Of a stretch of DNA of 64,000 nucleotides, positions 1 to 9,316 are shown piece after piece. This DNA is from Paracoccaceae bacterium. Lineage in GTDB: Bacteria; Pseudomonadota; Alphaproteobacteria; Rhodobacterales; Rhodobacteraceae. Position 1 is the stretch's first letter. The number at the start of each line of letters is the position of its first letter. Both the position numbers and the translations under genes were made by a program. The stretch covers positions 1 through 64,000 of the forward strand of contig JAIXZY010000028.1 in assembly GCA_027489355.1 (NCBI GenBank), in the 5' to 3' direction. The notes beneath the pieces are model-generated. The model was not told the origin of the DNA, made no database searches, and saw nothing but the letters and a program-made list of their open reading frames with translations.

Positions 1-1287
1 CGGATAGATCGGGAAGCGGGCGCACAGGGCTTCGACCTCGGCCTTGACCTTGGCCTCGACGGCGGCGTTGCCGTCTTCGCCGTTCTGGGCCAGGCCGTCG
101 ACGACCTCGATGATCCAGCGGGCGATCTGGCGGAACTCGGGCTCACCGAAGCCACGGGTGGTGCCGGCGGGGGTGCCGAGGCGGACGCCCGAGGTGATGG
201 TCGGCTTTTCGGTGTCGAAGGGGATGCCGTTCTTGTTGCAGGTGATGTGGGCGCGTCCCAGGGCCTTTTCCGTGGCGTTGCCCTTCACGCCCTTCGGCCG
301 CAGGTCCACCAGCATCAGGTGCGTGTCGGTGCCGCCGGTGACGATGTCGAGGCCGCCCTTCATCAGCTCGTCCGCCAGCGCCTGGGCGTTCTTGATGACC
401 TGGGCCTGGTAGGTCTTGAACTCCGGCCGCAGCGCCTCGCCGAAGGCCACGGCCTTGGCGGCGATGACGTGCATCAGCGGGCCGCCCTGGATGCCCGGGA
501 AGATCGCCGAGTTGACCTTCTTGGCGATGTCCTCGTCGTTGGTGAGGATCATGCCGCCGCGGGGGCCGCGCAGGGTCTTGTGGGTGGTCGTCGTGGCGAC
601 ATGGGCGTGCGGGAAGGGGCTGGGGTAGAGGCCCGCCGCGACGAGGCCCGCGAAGTGGGCCATGTCGACGAGGAGGTAGGCGCCGACGCTGTCCGCGATC
701 TCGCGCATGCGCTTGAAGTCGATCACGCGGGGAATGGCGCTGCCGCCGGCGATGATCAGCTTCGGCTTGTGCTCGGTGGCCAGTTCCTGGACCTGGTCGT
801 AGTTCAGCTCCAGGTCCTGCTTGCGGACGCCGTACTGGACCGCGTGGAACCACTTGCCTGACTGGTTCGGCGCGGCGCCGTGGGTCAGGTGGCCGCCTGC
901 GTCGAGCGACATCCCCAGGATGGTGTCGCCGGGCTTCAGCAGCGCCTGGAAGACGCCCTGGTTGGCCTGGCTGCCGGAGTTCGGCTGGACGTTGGCGAAA
1001 GAGCAGCCGAAGAGCTTACAGGCACGCTCGATGGCGAGGTTTTCGGCCACGTCGACGAACTGGCAGCCGCCGTAGTAGCGCTTGCCCGGATAGCCCTCGG
1101 CGTACTTGTTGGTCATCACCGAGCCCTGGGCTTCCATCACGGCGCGGGAGACGATGTTTTCGGACGCGATCAGCTCGATCTCATGCCGCTGGCGGCCAAG
1201 CTCCTGCGTCACCGCCCCGAACAGCTCGGGGTCGCGCGAGGACAGGGGTTCGGTGAAGAAACCGGTGTCGCGGTGGGGGGCATTCAT
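1..1287 (-). CDS. glyA: Serine hydroxymethyltransferase (partial, 3' end off window)
   Basis: PLP enzyme that interconverts glycine plus methylene-tetrahydrofolate with serine; in the serine cycle it is the entry point for C1 units. 429 codons are open from the ATG at 1287 to the window edge with no stop. The reading ends in FPIYP, typical of the last few residues, so only the extreme C-terminus is missing. Motifs seen: ELIASEN near residue 25, [20 protein letters not shown], and the PLP lysine in [13 protein letters not shown] (about Lys237). An AGGAG ribosome site precedes the ATG. It lies 17 bases after ppc and is the last visible gene of a six-gene minus-strand serine-cycle operon. A reading in another frame at 143-853 is a shadow. 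Confidence 0.95.
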   Translation of the reverse strand, partial: MNAPHRDTGFFTEPLSSRDPELFGAVTQELGRQRHEIELIASENIVSRAVMEAQGSVMTNKYAEGYPGKRYYGGCQFVDVAENLAIERACKLFGCSFANVQPNSGSQANQGVFQALLKPGDTILGMSLDAGGHLTHGAAPNQSGKWFHAVQYGVRKQDLELNYDQVQELATEHKPKLIIAGGSAIPRVIDFKRMREIADSVGAYLLVDMAHFAGLVAAGLYPSPFPHAHVATTTTHKTLRGPRGGMILTNDEDIAKKVNSAIFPGIQGGPLMHVIAAKAVAFGEALRPEFKTYQAQVIKNAQALADELMKGGLDIVTGGTDTHLMLVDLRPKGVKGNATEKALGRAHITCNKNGIPFDTEKPTITSGVRLGTPAGTTRGFGEPEFRQIARWIIEVVDGLAQNGEDGNAAVEAKVKAEVEALCARFPIYP

Positions 1288-1304
1288 GGCGGTGCTCCTA
1301 TGGG

Positions 1305-3965
1305 TCAGCCGGTCCAGCCAAGGCCGGAGGCGATGCAGGTCATCGATTGCATGAGGGGGACGGTGGTGCCGCCGGTGCCCTGGCGGGACTGGCGGAGAAG
1401 GTCGATCTGCAGGCGGTTCAGCCGGTCGAGCTGCGGGCGCAGGTCCTCGCATCGGGCCTGCATCTTGGGGAAGCGGAGGCCCAACGACGTCCCGGTGATG
1501 TCGCGGAGAGAGGCCAGCGCGGCAGAGTGTTCGGCCTGGATGCGGGACAGGATCGGGGTGCGGATGGCCTCGTCCTCGACCAGGGCGGCGTAGGCCTCGG
1601 CGATGTCCATGTCGGTCAGCATCAGCGACTTTTCCACCTCGTCCACCATCAGCCGGAAAAGCGGGTGGCGGGTGTACATGTCCGAGAGGAGCCGGTCAGC
1701 GGCGGGGCCGCGCACCTGGCGCAGCGCCCGGATGGCCGAGCCGAAACCGTACCAGCCGGTGATCATGTGGCGGTTCTGCGACCAGGCGAAGACCCAGGGG
1801 ATCGCCCTCAGGTCGCCCAGGGAGCGCGCGCCGAAGCGGCGGGCGGGGCGTGAGCCGATCTTGAGCATCGCCAGTTCCTCCACGGGGCTCGCCTGCTGGA
1901 AATAGTCGAGGAAGCCCGGCATCTGGAGGAGGCTGACGTAGGCGGTCTGGGAGAGGCCCGCGAGGGCTTCCAAGGCGTCGATGTGTTCTGGGTCGGCGGC
2001 GGGTTGGACGCGCACCGGAAGGTGGCACAGGACGGAAGAGGCCAGGAGTTCCAACTGGTTCTGGGCCGTTCCCCGGTTGGCGTATTTGGAGGAGACGACC
2101 TCGCCCTGTTCGGTGATCCGGAGGCGTCCCTGCACGGTGCCGACGGGTTGCGCTGCGATGGCGCGGCCGGTGGGGGCGCCGCCGCGGCTGACCGATCCGC
2201 CGCGGCCGTGGAAGAAGACGGGGCGCAGGCGGTGGCGGGCGAGCGACTGGGTGAGGCGGCGTTGGGCCTTGTCGAGCTCCCAGGTGGAGCAGAGGAAGCC
2301 GCCGTCCTTGTTGCTGTCGGAATAGCCGAGCATGACCTCGACGGTGCCGTCGCGGGAGCGGAGGGAGCGTTCGGCGAGGGCGACCTTCAGGACGGCGTCG
2401 AACACCTCGGGCGCGCGGCGGAGGTCGTCGATGGTCTCGAACAGGGGGACGACCTGGAGGTCCAGTTTCTCGGTCCCAAACCCGGCGTGGCGGGCGAGGA
2501 GGTAGACGCCGAGGATGTCGTCGGCAGTGCGGGTCATCGACAGGATGAAGGGGCCGATGGCCTCCGGATCCTCGGACATGCGGGCCTGGCGCATGAGGGC
2601 GAGGAGGTCGAGGAGTTCGCGGGCCTCGGGGCTTAGGCGGTTGCGGTCGGCATGGGATAGGTCCGGGCGGGAAAGGTCTTCGCGCAGGCGGCGGGACCAG
2701 TCGGGGGTGCCGTAGGCCGGGGCCTCGCCGGTCAGCGACCAGAGTTCCGCGATGACGGCGGTGGTGACGGTGGAGTTCTGCCGGACGTCCAGCGTGTGGG
2801 TGCGGAAGCCGAAGACCTCGGCCTGCCAGCGGAGCGGCGTGATGTAGCGGGCGGCGAGGCGGTCTGCACCTATGGTGTGAAGACCGTCCTCCAAAGTGCG
2901 AAGATCGTTGAGGAAATGGCTGACCGATGCATAGCCCCCCGCCCCGCATTCGATCATCGCGCGGAGGCGGTCGCCGATGGCGGTCAGCGCCTGGCGGAAG
3001 AGCTCGCCCGGGTGACGGGTGGCCAGCGATTGCGCGCGGGAGGTGGCGGCGGTGATGCGGTCGATGCGTTCGGTCAGGTCGGCCGGGAAGGCAACGATCC
3101 GGGCGGTGACACTGAGCCGCGCGGCGGCGGTGGTCACGGCGTCGAGGTAGCGCGTCAGGATCGCGTGGCGCGACCGGGCCAGCGCGTCGCGGGTGGTCTC
3201 AGCGGTGACGTTCGGGTTGCCGTCGCGGTCACCGCCGATCCAGGAATGGAAGCGGATGCAGGGGGTTGCAGGCAGGCCTTCGCCGAAGCGGGCGGTGGTG
3301 GCGGTGACGAAGCGGTCGAAGACTTGCGGCACGGCGTCGTAGAGCGCGTCCCGGAAGAACTGCAGGCCCCATTCGATTTCGTCCGCGAGGCGGGGACGCT
3401 CGATGCGCAGCTCTCCCGTCATCCAGAGCAGGTCGATCTCGGATTCGATGTCGGCCAGGATGTCGTCGCGTTCGCGCGGGGTCCAGCGCTGGGTTTCCAG
3501 CGACACGAGCAGGCGGTAGATCCGGCGGTGGATTTCCAGGACGGTGACGCGCTTGGCCTCGGTCGGGTGGGCGGTCAGCGTGGGGCCGACGGACAGGCGG
3601 GTGGACAGCTGGGCGAAATCTTCCCGCGTCATCGAGGGGTCGAGGGCGGTCAGCGCGGCGGCGAAACTGCCTTCGACGGCCTGAAGGCCTTCGGCGGCCT
3701 CGACCATGCGACGGGCGCGCATGGCGGCGTTTTCGTCAATGATCTTCGTCAGTTGGAACCAGATGTTCACAGCCTGCATCAAGGCTATGGCCTGGTGCCC
3801 CGACGGGTATGCCGCGTCCGGGTCAAGCGCGGTCTGCAGGACGTTCGGCGCGCGGCGCTGAATGACGTTGACCCAAAGGCGGCGGAGGTCGGCCCGCAGG
3901 GTGGCGACATAGGCGTCCTGGTCGTCGGCGGCCGCCGGATCGGTGAGCAATGGGGCGGCGAGCAT
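1305..3965 (-). CDS. ppc: Phosphoenolpyruvate carboxylase
   Basis: Carboxylates PEP to oxaloacetate, the CO2-fixing step of the serine cycle. 886 residues, close to the family norm. Seen: [10 protein letters not shown] with the catalytic His at about 133, [18 protein letters not shown], the active-site loop [12 protein letters not shown], and the conserved C-terminal Gly (the protein ends GWTG where typical enzymes end RNTG). The start ATG lies two bases after the stop of the upstream reductase (TGAAGATG), indicating translational coupling. [10 protein letters not shown] and SVSRGG depart slightly from the E. coli-type GYSDSAKDAG and SVGRGG, which suggests the divergent branch found in serine-cycle methylotrophs (inference). 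Confidence 0.94.
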   Translation of the reverse strand: MLAAPLLTDPAAADDQDAYVATLRADLRRLWVNVIQRRAPNVLQTALDPDAAYPSGHQAIALMQAVNIWFQLTKIIDENAAMRARRMVEAAEGLQAVEGSFAAALTALDPSMTREDFAQLSTRLSVGPTLTAHPTEAKRVTVLEIHRRIYRLLVSLETQRWTPRERDDILADIESEIDLLWMTGELRIERPRLADEIEWGLQFFRDALYDAVPQVFDRFVTATTARFGEGLPATPCIRFHSWIGGDRDGNPNVTAETTRDALARSRHAILTRYLDAVTTAAARLSVTARIVAFPADLTERIDRITAATSRAQSLATRHPGELFRQALTAIGDRLRAMIECGAGGYASVSHFLNDLRTLEDGLHTIGADRLAARYITPLRWQAEVFGFRTHTLDVRQNSTVTTAVIAELWSLTGEAPAYGTPDWSRRLREDLSRPDLSHADRNRLSPEARELLDLLALMRQARMSEDPEAIGPFILSMTRTADDILGVYLLARHAGFGTEKLDLQVVPLFETIDDLRRAPEVFDAVLKVALAERSLRSRDGTVEVMLGYSDSNKDGGFLCSTWELDKAQRRLTQSLARHRLRPVFFHGRGGSVSRGGAPTGRAIAAQPVGTVQGRLRITEQGEVVSSKYANRGTAQNQLELLASSVLCHLPVRVQPAADPEHIDALEALAGLSQTAYVSLLQMPGFLDYFQQASPVEELAMLKIGSRPARRFGARSLGDLRAIPWVFAWSQNRHMITGWYGFGSAIRALRQVRGPAADRLLSDMYTRHPLFRLMVDEVEKSLMLTDMDIAEAYAALVEDEAIRTPILSRIQAEHSAALASLRDITGTSLGLRFPKMQARCEDLRPQLDRLNRLQIDLLRQSRQGTGGTTVPLMQSMTCIASGLGWTG

Positions 3966-3967
3966 CT

Positions 3968-4942
3968 TCAGGCCACCCGGTCGCGGGGCGCGCGGCCGTC
4001 GAAGAAGGCGGTGAGGTTCTCGAGGACGCGGAAGCCCATCGCCTCACGCGTTTCGCGGGTGGCAGAGCCGAGGTGCGGCAGGAGGACGAGGTTATCGGCG
4101 TTGAGAAGGGCGTCGGGGACCTGGGGTTCCCGTTCGAACACGTCGAGGCCCGCGCCGGCGATGGTGCCGAACCAGAGCGACTGGGCGAGGGCGTGTTCGT
4201 CGATGACCTCGCCCCGTGCGGTGTTGATAAGGAAGGCCGAGGGCTTCATCAGGTCAAGGCGGCGGGCATTGATCAGGTGGCGGTTGGCGGCACCCCCGGG
4301 GCAGTGCAGCGAGACGAAGTCGCATTGCGGCAGAAGCTCGTCGATGGCCGGGACCTGCACGGCGTTGTAGCGGGCCAGGACCTCGGCAGGGACGGGGGAG
4401 CGGTTCTGGACCACGATCTTCATCCCAAAGCCGAAGTGGGCGCGCTGCGCCATCGCCTGGCCGATGCGGCCGAAGCCGATGATGCCGAGCGTCGCGCCCG
4501 AGACCTTGGTGCCGATCAGGTGCGTCGGGCGCCAGCCGGTCCAGCGGCCTTCGCGCAGTTCGCGCTCGCCCTCCCCCGCCCTGCGGGCAACCATCAGGAG
4601 GAGCGTCATCGCGATGTCGGCGGTGCATTCGGACAGGACGTCGGGCGTGTTGGTAACGGCGATGCCGCAGGATTTCGCGGCCTCGGTGTCGATGTGGGCA
4701 AAGCCCACACCATAGTTCGCGAGGATCCGGGTCCGGGGCGTCGCGGTCTGAAAGACCGTGGCGGGAAGCTTGTCGGTGACGGTGGGGAGGATGGCGTCGT
4801 AGCGGGTCATGGCGTCGCGGAAGTCGGCCTCGCTCAGCGGTTTGTCCGCCGTGTTGAGATCGACGTCGAAGTTCGCAGCCATCTGCGCCTCGACCGCTTC
4901 AGGCCAGCGGCGCGTGACCAGGACCTTGGGCTTGTTCATCAT
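3968..4942 (-). CDS. D-2-hydroxyacid dehydrogenase, probable hydroxypyruvate/glyoxylate reductase
   Basis: NAD(P)H-dependent reductase, 324 residues. Its position between mtkB and ppc implies reduction of hydroxypyruvate to D-glycerate in the serine cycle. Seen: Rossmann motif GIIGFGRIGQ, the catalytic Arg in NTARGEVID, Glu in DVFEREP and His in LLPHLGSATRETR. The N-terminus (KVLVTRRWPEAVE) resembles the GyaR/GRHPR glyoxylate-reductase branch more than the classical methylotroph HprA. Tandem ATGs at 4942 and 4939 follow a strong GGGGAGG site; the exact start is uncertain by one codon. It is 20 bases downstream of mtkB. Confidence 0.88.
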   Translation of the reverse strand: MMNKPKVLVTRRWPEAVEAQMAANFDVDLNTADKPLSEADFRDAMTRYDAILPTVTDKLPATVFQTATPRTRILANYGVGFAHIDTEAAKSCGIAVTNTPDVLSECTADIAMTLLLMVARRAGEGERELREGRWTGWRPTHLIGTKVSGATLGIIGFGRIGQAMAQRAHFGFGMKIVVQNRSPVPAEVLARYNAVQVPAIDELLPQCDFVSLHCPGGAANRHLINARRLDLMKPSAFLINTARGEVIDEHALAQSLWFGTIAGAGLDVFEREPQVPDALLNADNLVLLPHLGSATRETREAMGFRVLENLTAFFDGRAPRDRVA

Positions 4943-4961
4943 CCTCCCCTTCCCTTTTGCT

Positions 4962-5855
4962 TTACGCGGCGCGCTTGGCCATCACGCGGGCCACGGTTTC
5001 GCCGATAACCGAGGGGTTCTCGGCCACGGTGACGCCGGCGGCGGTCAGGATTTCCACCTTTTCCGACGCGCTTTCCCCGAAGGCCGAGATGATCGCGCCC
5101 GCGTGGCCCATGGTGCGGCCCTTGGGTGCGGTCAGGCCCGCGATGTAGGCGATGACCGGTTTCGTCATGTGGTTCTGGATGTATTCGGCGGCTTCGGCTT
5201 CCTGCGGGCCGCCGATTTCACCGATCATGCAGACGATGTGGGTGTCGGGATCGGCCTCGAACCGCTCCAGGATGTCGCGGAAGGACGAGCCGTTGATCGG
5301 GTCGCCGCCGATGCCGACCGAGGTCGAGACGCCGATGCCGCGGTCCTTCAGCTGCTGGGCAGCTTCGTAGCCGAGGGTCCCGGAGCGGCTGACAATGCCG
5401 ACATTGCCGGCCAGGTAGATGTGGCCGGGCATGATGCCCAGAAGCGCCTTGCCGGGGCTGATGGTGCCCGCGCAGTTCGGACCCGTCAGGACCATGCGGC
5501 GTTCGCGGGGATAGCGCATCATGTAGCGCTTCACGCGGATCATGTCCTGCGCCGGGATGCCGTCGGTGATGCAGACGCAGTAGCGGATGCCCGAGTCGGC
5601 GGCTTCCATGATGCTGTCGGCCGCGAAGGGCGGCGGCACGAAGACCAGCGAGGTGTCGCATCCGGTGGCGGCGACGGCCTCTTTCATCGTGTTGAACACC
5701 GGCACGCCGAAGACGGTCTCGCCGCCCTTGCCCGGAACCACGCCGGCGACGACGTTGGTGCCGTATTCCAGCATGTCCTTGGTGTGGAACTGGGCCATGC
5801 GGCCGGTGATGCCCTGGACGACGACGCGGCTGGCGCGATCGAGAAAGATGCTCAT
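4962..5855 (-). CDS. mtkB: Malate-CoA ligase alpha subunit
   Basis: With MtkA it converts malate, CoA and ATP to malyl-CoA, the committed step before malyl-CoA lyase. 297 residues, the length of succinyl-CoA synthetase alpha subunits. Seen: CoA-binding N-terminus with [29 protein letters not shown], and the phospho-histidine loop MGHAGAII with His at about 251. Sequence alone cannot exclude succinyl-CoA synthetase, but the flanking sgaA, ppc, glyA and mcl1 make malate the likely substrate. The ATG overlaps the mtkA stop (ATGA, 4 bases), so the two subunits are translationally coupled. Confidence 0.92.
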   Translation of the reverse strand: MSIFLDRASRVVVQGITGRMAQFHTKDMLEYGTNVVAGVVPGKGGETVFGVPVFNTMKEAVAATGCDTSLVFVPPPFAADSIMEAADSGIRYCVCITDGIPAQDMIRVKRYMMRYPRERRMVLTGPNCAGTISPGKALLGIMPGHIYLAGNVGIVSRSGTLGYEAAQQLKDRGIGVSTSVGIGGDPINGSSFRDILERFEADPDTHIVCMIGEIGGPQEAEAAEYIQNHMTKPVIAYIAGLTAPKGRTMGHAGAIISAFGESASEKVEILTAAGVTVAENPSVIGETVARVMAKRAA

Positions 5856-7051
5856 TGCACTGCCCTCATTTTGGCATTTTGCTTGCGGTCGTTCTGCCAG
5901 GCGGTCACGGCACGCTCGGCGGCCTCCATCAGCGTGTTGGCGCGGATGATGGGCAGGCCCGATTGCGCCAGGATCTTCTGGCCCTCTTCGACATTGGTCC
6001 CCGACAGGCGGACGATCACCGGCACGTCGACGGGTTCGGCTTTCAGCGCCTGGACGACCCCTTCGGCCACCCAGTCGCAGCGGTTGATGCCGGCGAAGAT
6101 GTTGACCAGGACGGCCTGGACGTTCTTGTCCGACATGACCAGGCGGAAGGCCTTGGCCACCCGCTCCGGCGTGGCACCGCCGCCGATGTCGAGGAAGTTG
6201 GCGGGCTCGCCCCCGGCCAGCTTGATCGTGTCCATCGTCGCCATCGCCAGGCCCGCGCCGTTCACGATGCAGCCGATGTTGCCCGAGAGGCCGATGTAGG
6301 CGAGGCCCCGGTCCGCCGCACGGCTTTCGCGCGGGTCTTCCTGGCTCTTGTCGCGCAGCTCGGCAATCTGGGGGTGCCGGAACAGCGCGTTGCCGTCGAA
6401 GGTCATCTTCGCGTCAAGCGCGAGGATGCGGTTGTCGGCGGTGATGACCAGGGGGTTGATCTCCACCATGGTCGCGTCAAGGTCGCGGAAGGCGCGGTAG
6501 CAGCCTTGCAGCGTGCGGACCATCTGCTGGGTCAGCGCGGCGGGGATGCCAAGCGCATAGGCGATCTCGCGGGCCTGGAACTCCTGCAGGCCGACGGCCG
6601 GCTCCACGGTCGAGCGCACGATCGACTCGGGGCGCTTTTCCGAGATCTCCTCGATCTCCATCCCGCCTTCGGACGAAGCGACGATCATCACCCGCTGCGA
6701 GGTCCGGTCAAGGACGAAGCCCAGGTAGATCTCGCGGCCGAAGTCCACGGCGCTTTCGACGTAGACGCGGTAGATCCCCTTGCCCTCCGGCCCGGTCTGG
6801 TGGGTCACCAGCTTGCGGCCGAACATGCCGTTGGTGGCATCCTGGATCTCGTGCTCGGAGTTGCAGAGCTTGACTCCGCCCGCCTTTCCCCGCCCCCCGG
6901 CGTGGACCTGGGCCTTGACGATCCAGCGGTTCCCCCCCAGCTCGCGCGCCCGGTAGGCCGCCTGTTCGGGGCTGTAGGCCAGCGCACCGGCAGGCACCGC
7001 GACCCCGAATTTGGCCAGGATTTCCTTGGCCTGGTATTCGTGAATATCCAT
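5852..7051 (-). CDS. mtkA: Malate-CoA ligase beta subunit
   Basis: ATP-grasp subunit partner of MtkB, 399 residues. Seen: N-terminal [17 protein letters not shown] typical of SucC/MtkA, nucleotide-binding [22 protein letters not shown]-like VEINPLVI, and the CoA-ligase domain with [15 protein letters not shown] near residue 330. GGGAGGAACAG before the ATG is a clear ribosome site. It lies 18 bases downstream of sgaA. A very long opposite-strand ORF across mtkA and sgaA is a GC-driven shadow. Assignment to malate rather than succinate rests on context. Confidence 0.92.
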   Translation of the reverse strand: MDIHEYQAKEILAKFGVAVPAGALAYSPEQAAYRARELGGNRWIVKAQVHAGGRGKAGGVKLCNSEHEIQDATNGMFGRKLVTHQTGPEGKGIYRVYVESAVDFGREIYLGFVLDRTSQRVMIVASSEGGMEIEEISEKRPESIVRSTVEPAVGLQEFQAREIAYALGIPAALTQQMVRTLQGCYRAFRDLDATMVEINPLVITADNRILALDAKMTFDGNALFRHPQIAELRDKSQEDPRESRAADRGLAYIGLSGNIGCIVNGAGLAMATMDTIKLAGGEPANFLDIGGGATPERVAKAFRLVMSDKNVQAVLVNIFAGINRCDWVAEGVVQALKAEPVDVPVIVRLSGTNVEEGQKILAQSGLPIIRANTLMEAAERAVTAWQNDRKQNAKMRAVQ

Positions 7052-7069
7052 CTGTTCCTCCCTTATGCC

Positions 7070-8317
7070 CTATTCGGCGGCCATCGCGGCCGCGTAGTGC
7101 CGGCGAAGCGCCGCCAGGGCCACCGCCACGTCGACTCCTGCGCCCATCGCATTCATCTCGGCGGCGAAGCGGATGACGATGTCGGTGATCGCGGCTTCGG
7201 ACAGCTGGTTCAGGATGCCGATGCGGACCTGAACGGGTTCCGACAGCGTCGGCCAGATGCCGAAGCCCTTGGCGCGGGCGGATTGGACAAGTTCCTTCTC
7301 GCGGCCCGCCAGAGACGGCGGCAGGTTCAGGACGACAAGGCTGGTCATGTTCGAGGTGACGTCGCAGCCAAGCGCCTGCACGGCGGCACGCAGGGCGGCC
7401 TCGTGGTGGGCATAGTCGGCGGACTTCTGCGCCTTGCCATGCTGCAGGTTGATCCGCAGCGCCTCGTGGAACGCCGCGACGGCATAGCCGGAATGGGTGC
7501 GGTGGTAGGTCCCCGCGGCCACGTCCTTGCCGTCGACGATGCCCCAGTGACGGGCCTCGAAGATCGGGTTGTGGACATAGGTGTAGCAGCCGTTCTCGCG
7601 CAGGTGGGCGATGTAGCGGTCGGTGAAGCTGACCGGCGCATAGGTCAGCGGCAGGCAGAGGACGCCCTTCTGCGGGCAGGAGGCCCAGCCCACGACGCCG
7701 GGGAAGTCGTCGATGTCGAAGTTCTCGATCCCAAGCGACGAGACCGCGTCGACAAGGCCCATAACGTCATGCTTGACGCAGGCGTCCGAGAAGCCTTTCA
7801 GGTCGTTGATCCGGCCCGACCCGGTTTCCCAATGCGCCATCGTGGCCCACATCGGCTTGTGCTCGGCCAGCGCCTTTTCGATGATCTCGGCGGTGACCGA
7901 CTGGCCGTGCGGGACCTGGATGACGGTCACGTTCGCGGGCTTGGGGTCCAGCGCGTTGGCCTTCAGGTCCTCACGCGTGGCGGCGCGGGTGCGGACGGTC
8001 AGGGCGTCGATGCCCGAGAAGGTGCCGTTGACGAAGCAGACCACGGTGTCGCCCGGCAGGATGGCCGAGAAGAGCGCGTCAAGTCCGCTCCAGCCGGTGC
8101 CGGCGACGCCAAAGGTGTAGGCGTTCTTCGTGCCCCAGACCTTGCGCAGCATCTGCTTGCATTCGATCATGCCACGCAGCACGTCGGCCTGCATGTGGTC
8201 GGCAAGGCCAGCATTGGCGAAGCTTGCCAGGACCCGGGCATCGGTGTTGCCGGGACCGGGGCCCGCGGCCAGGGTCTCGGGAATCGAAAGTTGCGGGAAA
8301 AGTTCGGTATCGGTCAT
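7070..8317 (-). CDS. sgaA: Serine-glyoxylate aminotransferase
   Basis: PLP class V aminotransferase that converts serine and glyoxylate to hydroxypyruvate and glycine, linking the two arms of the serine cycle. 415 residues. Seen: GPGPGNTDARVLASF near the N-terminus, GTGWSGLDALFSAI, DAVSSLGIENFDID, and the PLP lysine in SCPQKGVLCLP at about Lys217. GGGAGGGG upstream of the ATG is a strong ribosome site. It is the first gene of the minus-strand serine-cycle operon and is transcribed divergently from the LuxR-type regulator across a 266-base intergenic region rich in dyads. Confidence 0.94.
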   Translation of the reverse strand: MTDTELFPQLSIPETLAAGPGPGNTDARVLASFANAGLADHMQADVLRGMIECKQMLRKVWGTKNAYTFGVAGTGWSGLDALFSAILPGDTVVCFVNGTFSGIDALTVRTRAATREDLKANALDPKPANVTVIQVPHGQSVTAEIIEKALAEHKPMWATMAHWETGSGRINDLKGFSDACVKHDVMGLVDAVSSLGIENFDIDDFPGVVGWASCPQKGVLCLPLTYAPVSFTDRYIAHLRENGCYTYVHNPIFEARHWGIVDGKDVAAGTYHRTHSGYAVAAFHEALRINLQHGKAQKSADYAHHEAALRAAVQALGCDVTSNMTSLVVLNLPPSLAGREKELVQSARAKGFGIWPTLSEPVQVRIGILNQLSEAAITDIVIRFAAEMNAMGAGVDVAVALAALRRHYAAAMAAE

Positions 8318-8472
8318 GCGGCGCCCCTCCCAAGGCCATCACGGATGGACCGTCGTTTCGGCGGGACCTGCGACGCTTCCGGGTGCAGCGGAAGAAAGGG
8401 TCGCGGGGTCTGCCTGCACGGTAGTCCTTGACCCTTAGGAAAGCGGCAGTCGACAAGTGTAACAACATTCCT

Positions 8473-8569
8473 ATATCCTGCTTTTGGATATCTATTTGGG
8501 CAGGTAAATACCCACCCGAAACGGTGGGAATACGGCGGTATACAATCGCAACCCCACCCAAACGGGTAG
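8473..8569. promoter_or_regulatory. Clustered inverted repeats in the sgaA/luxR divergent promoter
   Basis: This 266-base intergenic region contains at least five compact dyads: ATATCC-N7-GGATAT at 8473-8491; GGTA-AA-TACC at 8503-8512; CCCACC-N6-GGTGGG at 8511-8528; ATAC-N4-GTAT at 8530-8541; and a related half, CCCACCCAAACGGG, at 8553-8566. Two copies share CCCACCC followed by (G)AAACGG. The same CCCACCC heptamer, inverted, occurs at 9277-9283 upstream of mcl1. These are good candidate binding sites for the adjacent LuxR-type regulator or another serine-cycle regulator. The dyads are seen directly; the binding protein is inferred. Confidence 0.6.
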
Positions 8570-8583
8570 TGAGAAGGCAGGTC

Positions 8584-9231
8584 ATGGCGCTTTGGGATGA
8601 TCAGCAGAAGGTGATAGCGGTAACGCTGATGCTTGCGGACTCCAATCCGCTGATGCTGACCGCGCTGTCCGAGATCTTCGAGAAGGACCGCCGATTCTCT
8701 CTGGTTGCGACGGCTGCGACGGCCGAGGGCTTCCTGGGCATGGTCATGCGGATGCCCGTGCAGGTGGGGGTGATCGACTGGAACCTGCCTGCGCTTGGGG
8801 GGGCCAGGCTGATCGATGTCCTTCGCACGCAGCCCAATGCGCCGAGGCTGGTTGTGTATGCCGAGGATACCGGCGACATCCCCCGGAAGGCGATGGCGGC
8901 GGGGGCGGCGGGCTTCGTCTCGCGCTCCGAATCAGTCGACCGGCTGTTGGAGACCTGCGTGGCGGTGGCGAAGGGGCAGATGGTGTTCCCCTTCCTGGAC
9001 GTGCGGGGGTTGAAGCACGACTCGATCGAGTCGCTCTCTCCGCGTGAAAGGAATCTTTTGGAGGCACTGTCCAAGGGGCTGACGAACCGCGAATTGTCGA
9101 AGGAACTGGGGATCAGCGAGAACACGGTGAAGTTCCACCTGTCGAACCTGTTCGAGAAGCTGGACGTGAAGAACCGGGCGCAGGCGATTGCCTTCTTCTA
9201 CGCCAATCGCGCCTCGCGTGGCGAAATGTGA
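8584..9231 (+). CDS. LuxR/FixJ-type response-regulator transcription factor
   Basis: 215 residues from the ATG at 8584. An upstream in-frame extension to 8428 runs through the promoter dyads and is rejected. The N-terminal receiver-like domain (about 12-125) has the phospho-acceptor candidate Asp65 in GVIDWNLP but only a single acidic residue (LADSN, Asp19) where receivers usually have a pair. The C-terminal LuxR helix-turn-helix is clear: LSPRERNLLEALSKGLTNRELSKELGI, then ENTVKFHLSNLFEKL. Position between the sgaA operon and mcl1 makes it the likely local regulator of C1 assimilation. No histidine kinase lies beside it, so it may be an orphan responding to a metabolite or another kinase. Confidence 0.85.
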   Translation: MALWDDQQKVIAVTLMLADSNPLMLTALSEIFEKDRRFSLVATAATAEGFLGMVMRMPVQVGVIDWNLPALGGARLIDVLRTQPNAPRLVVYAEDTGDIPRKAMAAGAAGFVSRSESVDRLLETCVAVAKGQMVFPFLDVRGLKHDSIESLSPRERNLLEALSKGLTNRELSKELGISENTVKFHLSNLFEKLDVKNRAQAIAFFYANRASRGEM

Positions 9232-9287
9232 TGCATTTTCGGGCTTGACGCGGGGGGGCGGCGTCGGGGATGGGTAGGGTGGGTGCA

Positions 9288-9310
9288 GCTCCTACGACTT
9301 TGGCAGGAGC
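9288..9310 (+). promoter_or_regulatory. Hairpin covering the mcl1 ribosome site
   Basis: GCTCCT at 9288-9293 is perfectly complementary to AGGAGC at 9305-9310, which contains the AGGAG Shine-Dalgarno of mcl1 (7 bases before the ATG at 9317). Pairing would hide the ribosome site. The complementarity is seen; a role in translational control is inferred. A GGGTGGG at 9277-9283, the inverse of the CCCACCC motif in the sgaA/luxR promoter, lies just upstream. Confidence 0.45.
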
Positions 9311-9316
9311 CCAAAC

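Noticed and set aside
5855..8431. 858-codon open frame on the plus strand opposite mtkA and sgaA
   Set aside because: It mirrors two well-supported genes, is Asp/Gly/Val/Arg-rich without domain motifs, and results from the scarcity of stops in GC-rich antisense frames.
8428..8583. N-terminal extension of the LuxR-type regulator by 52 codons
   Set aside because: It would read through the whole set of promoter dyads; a ribosome-site-preceded ATG at 8584 gives a normal family length.
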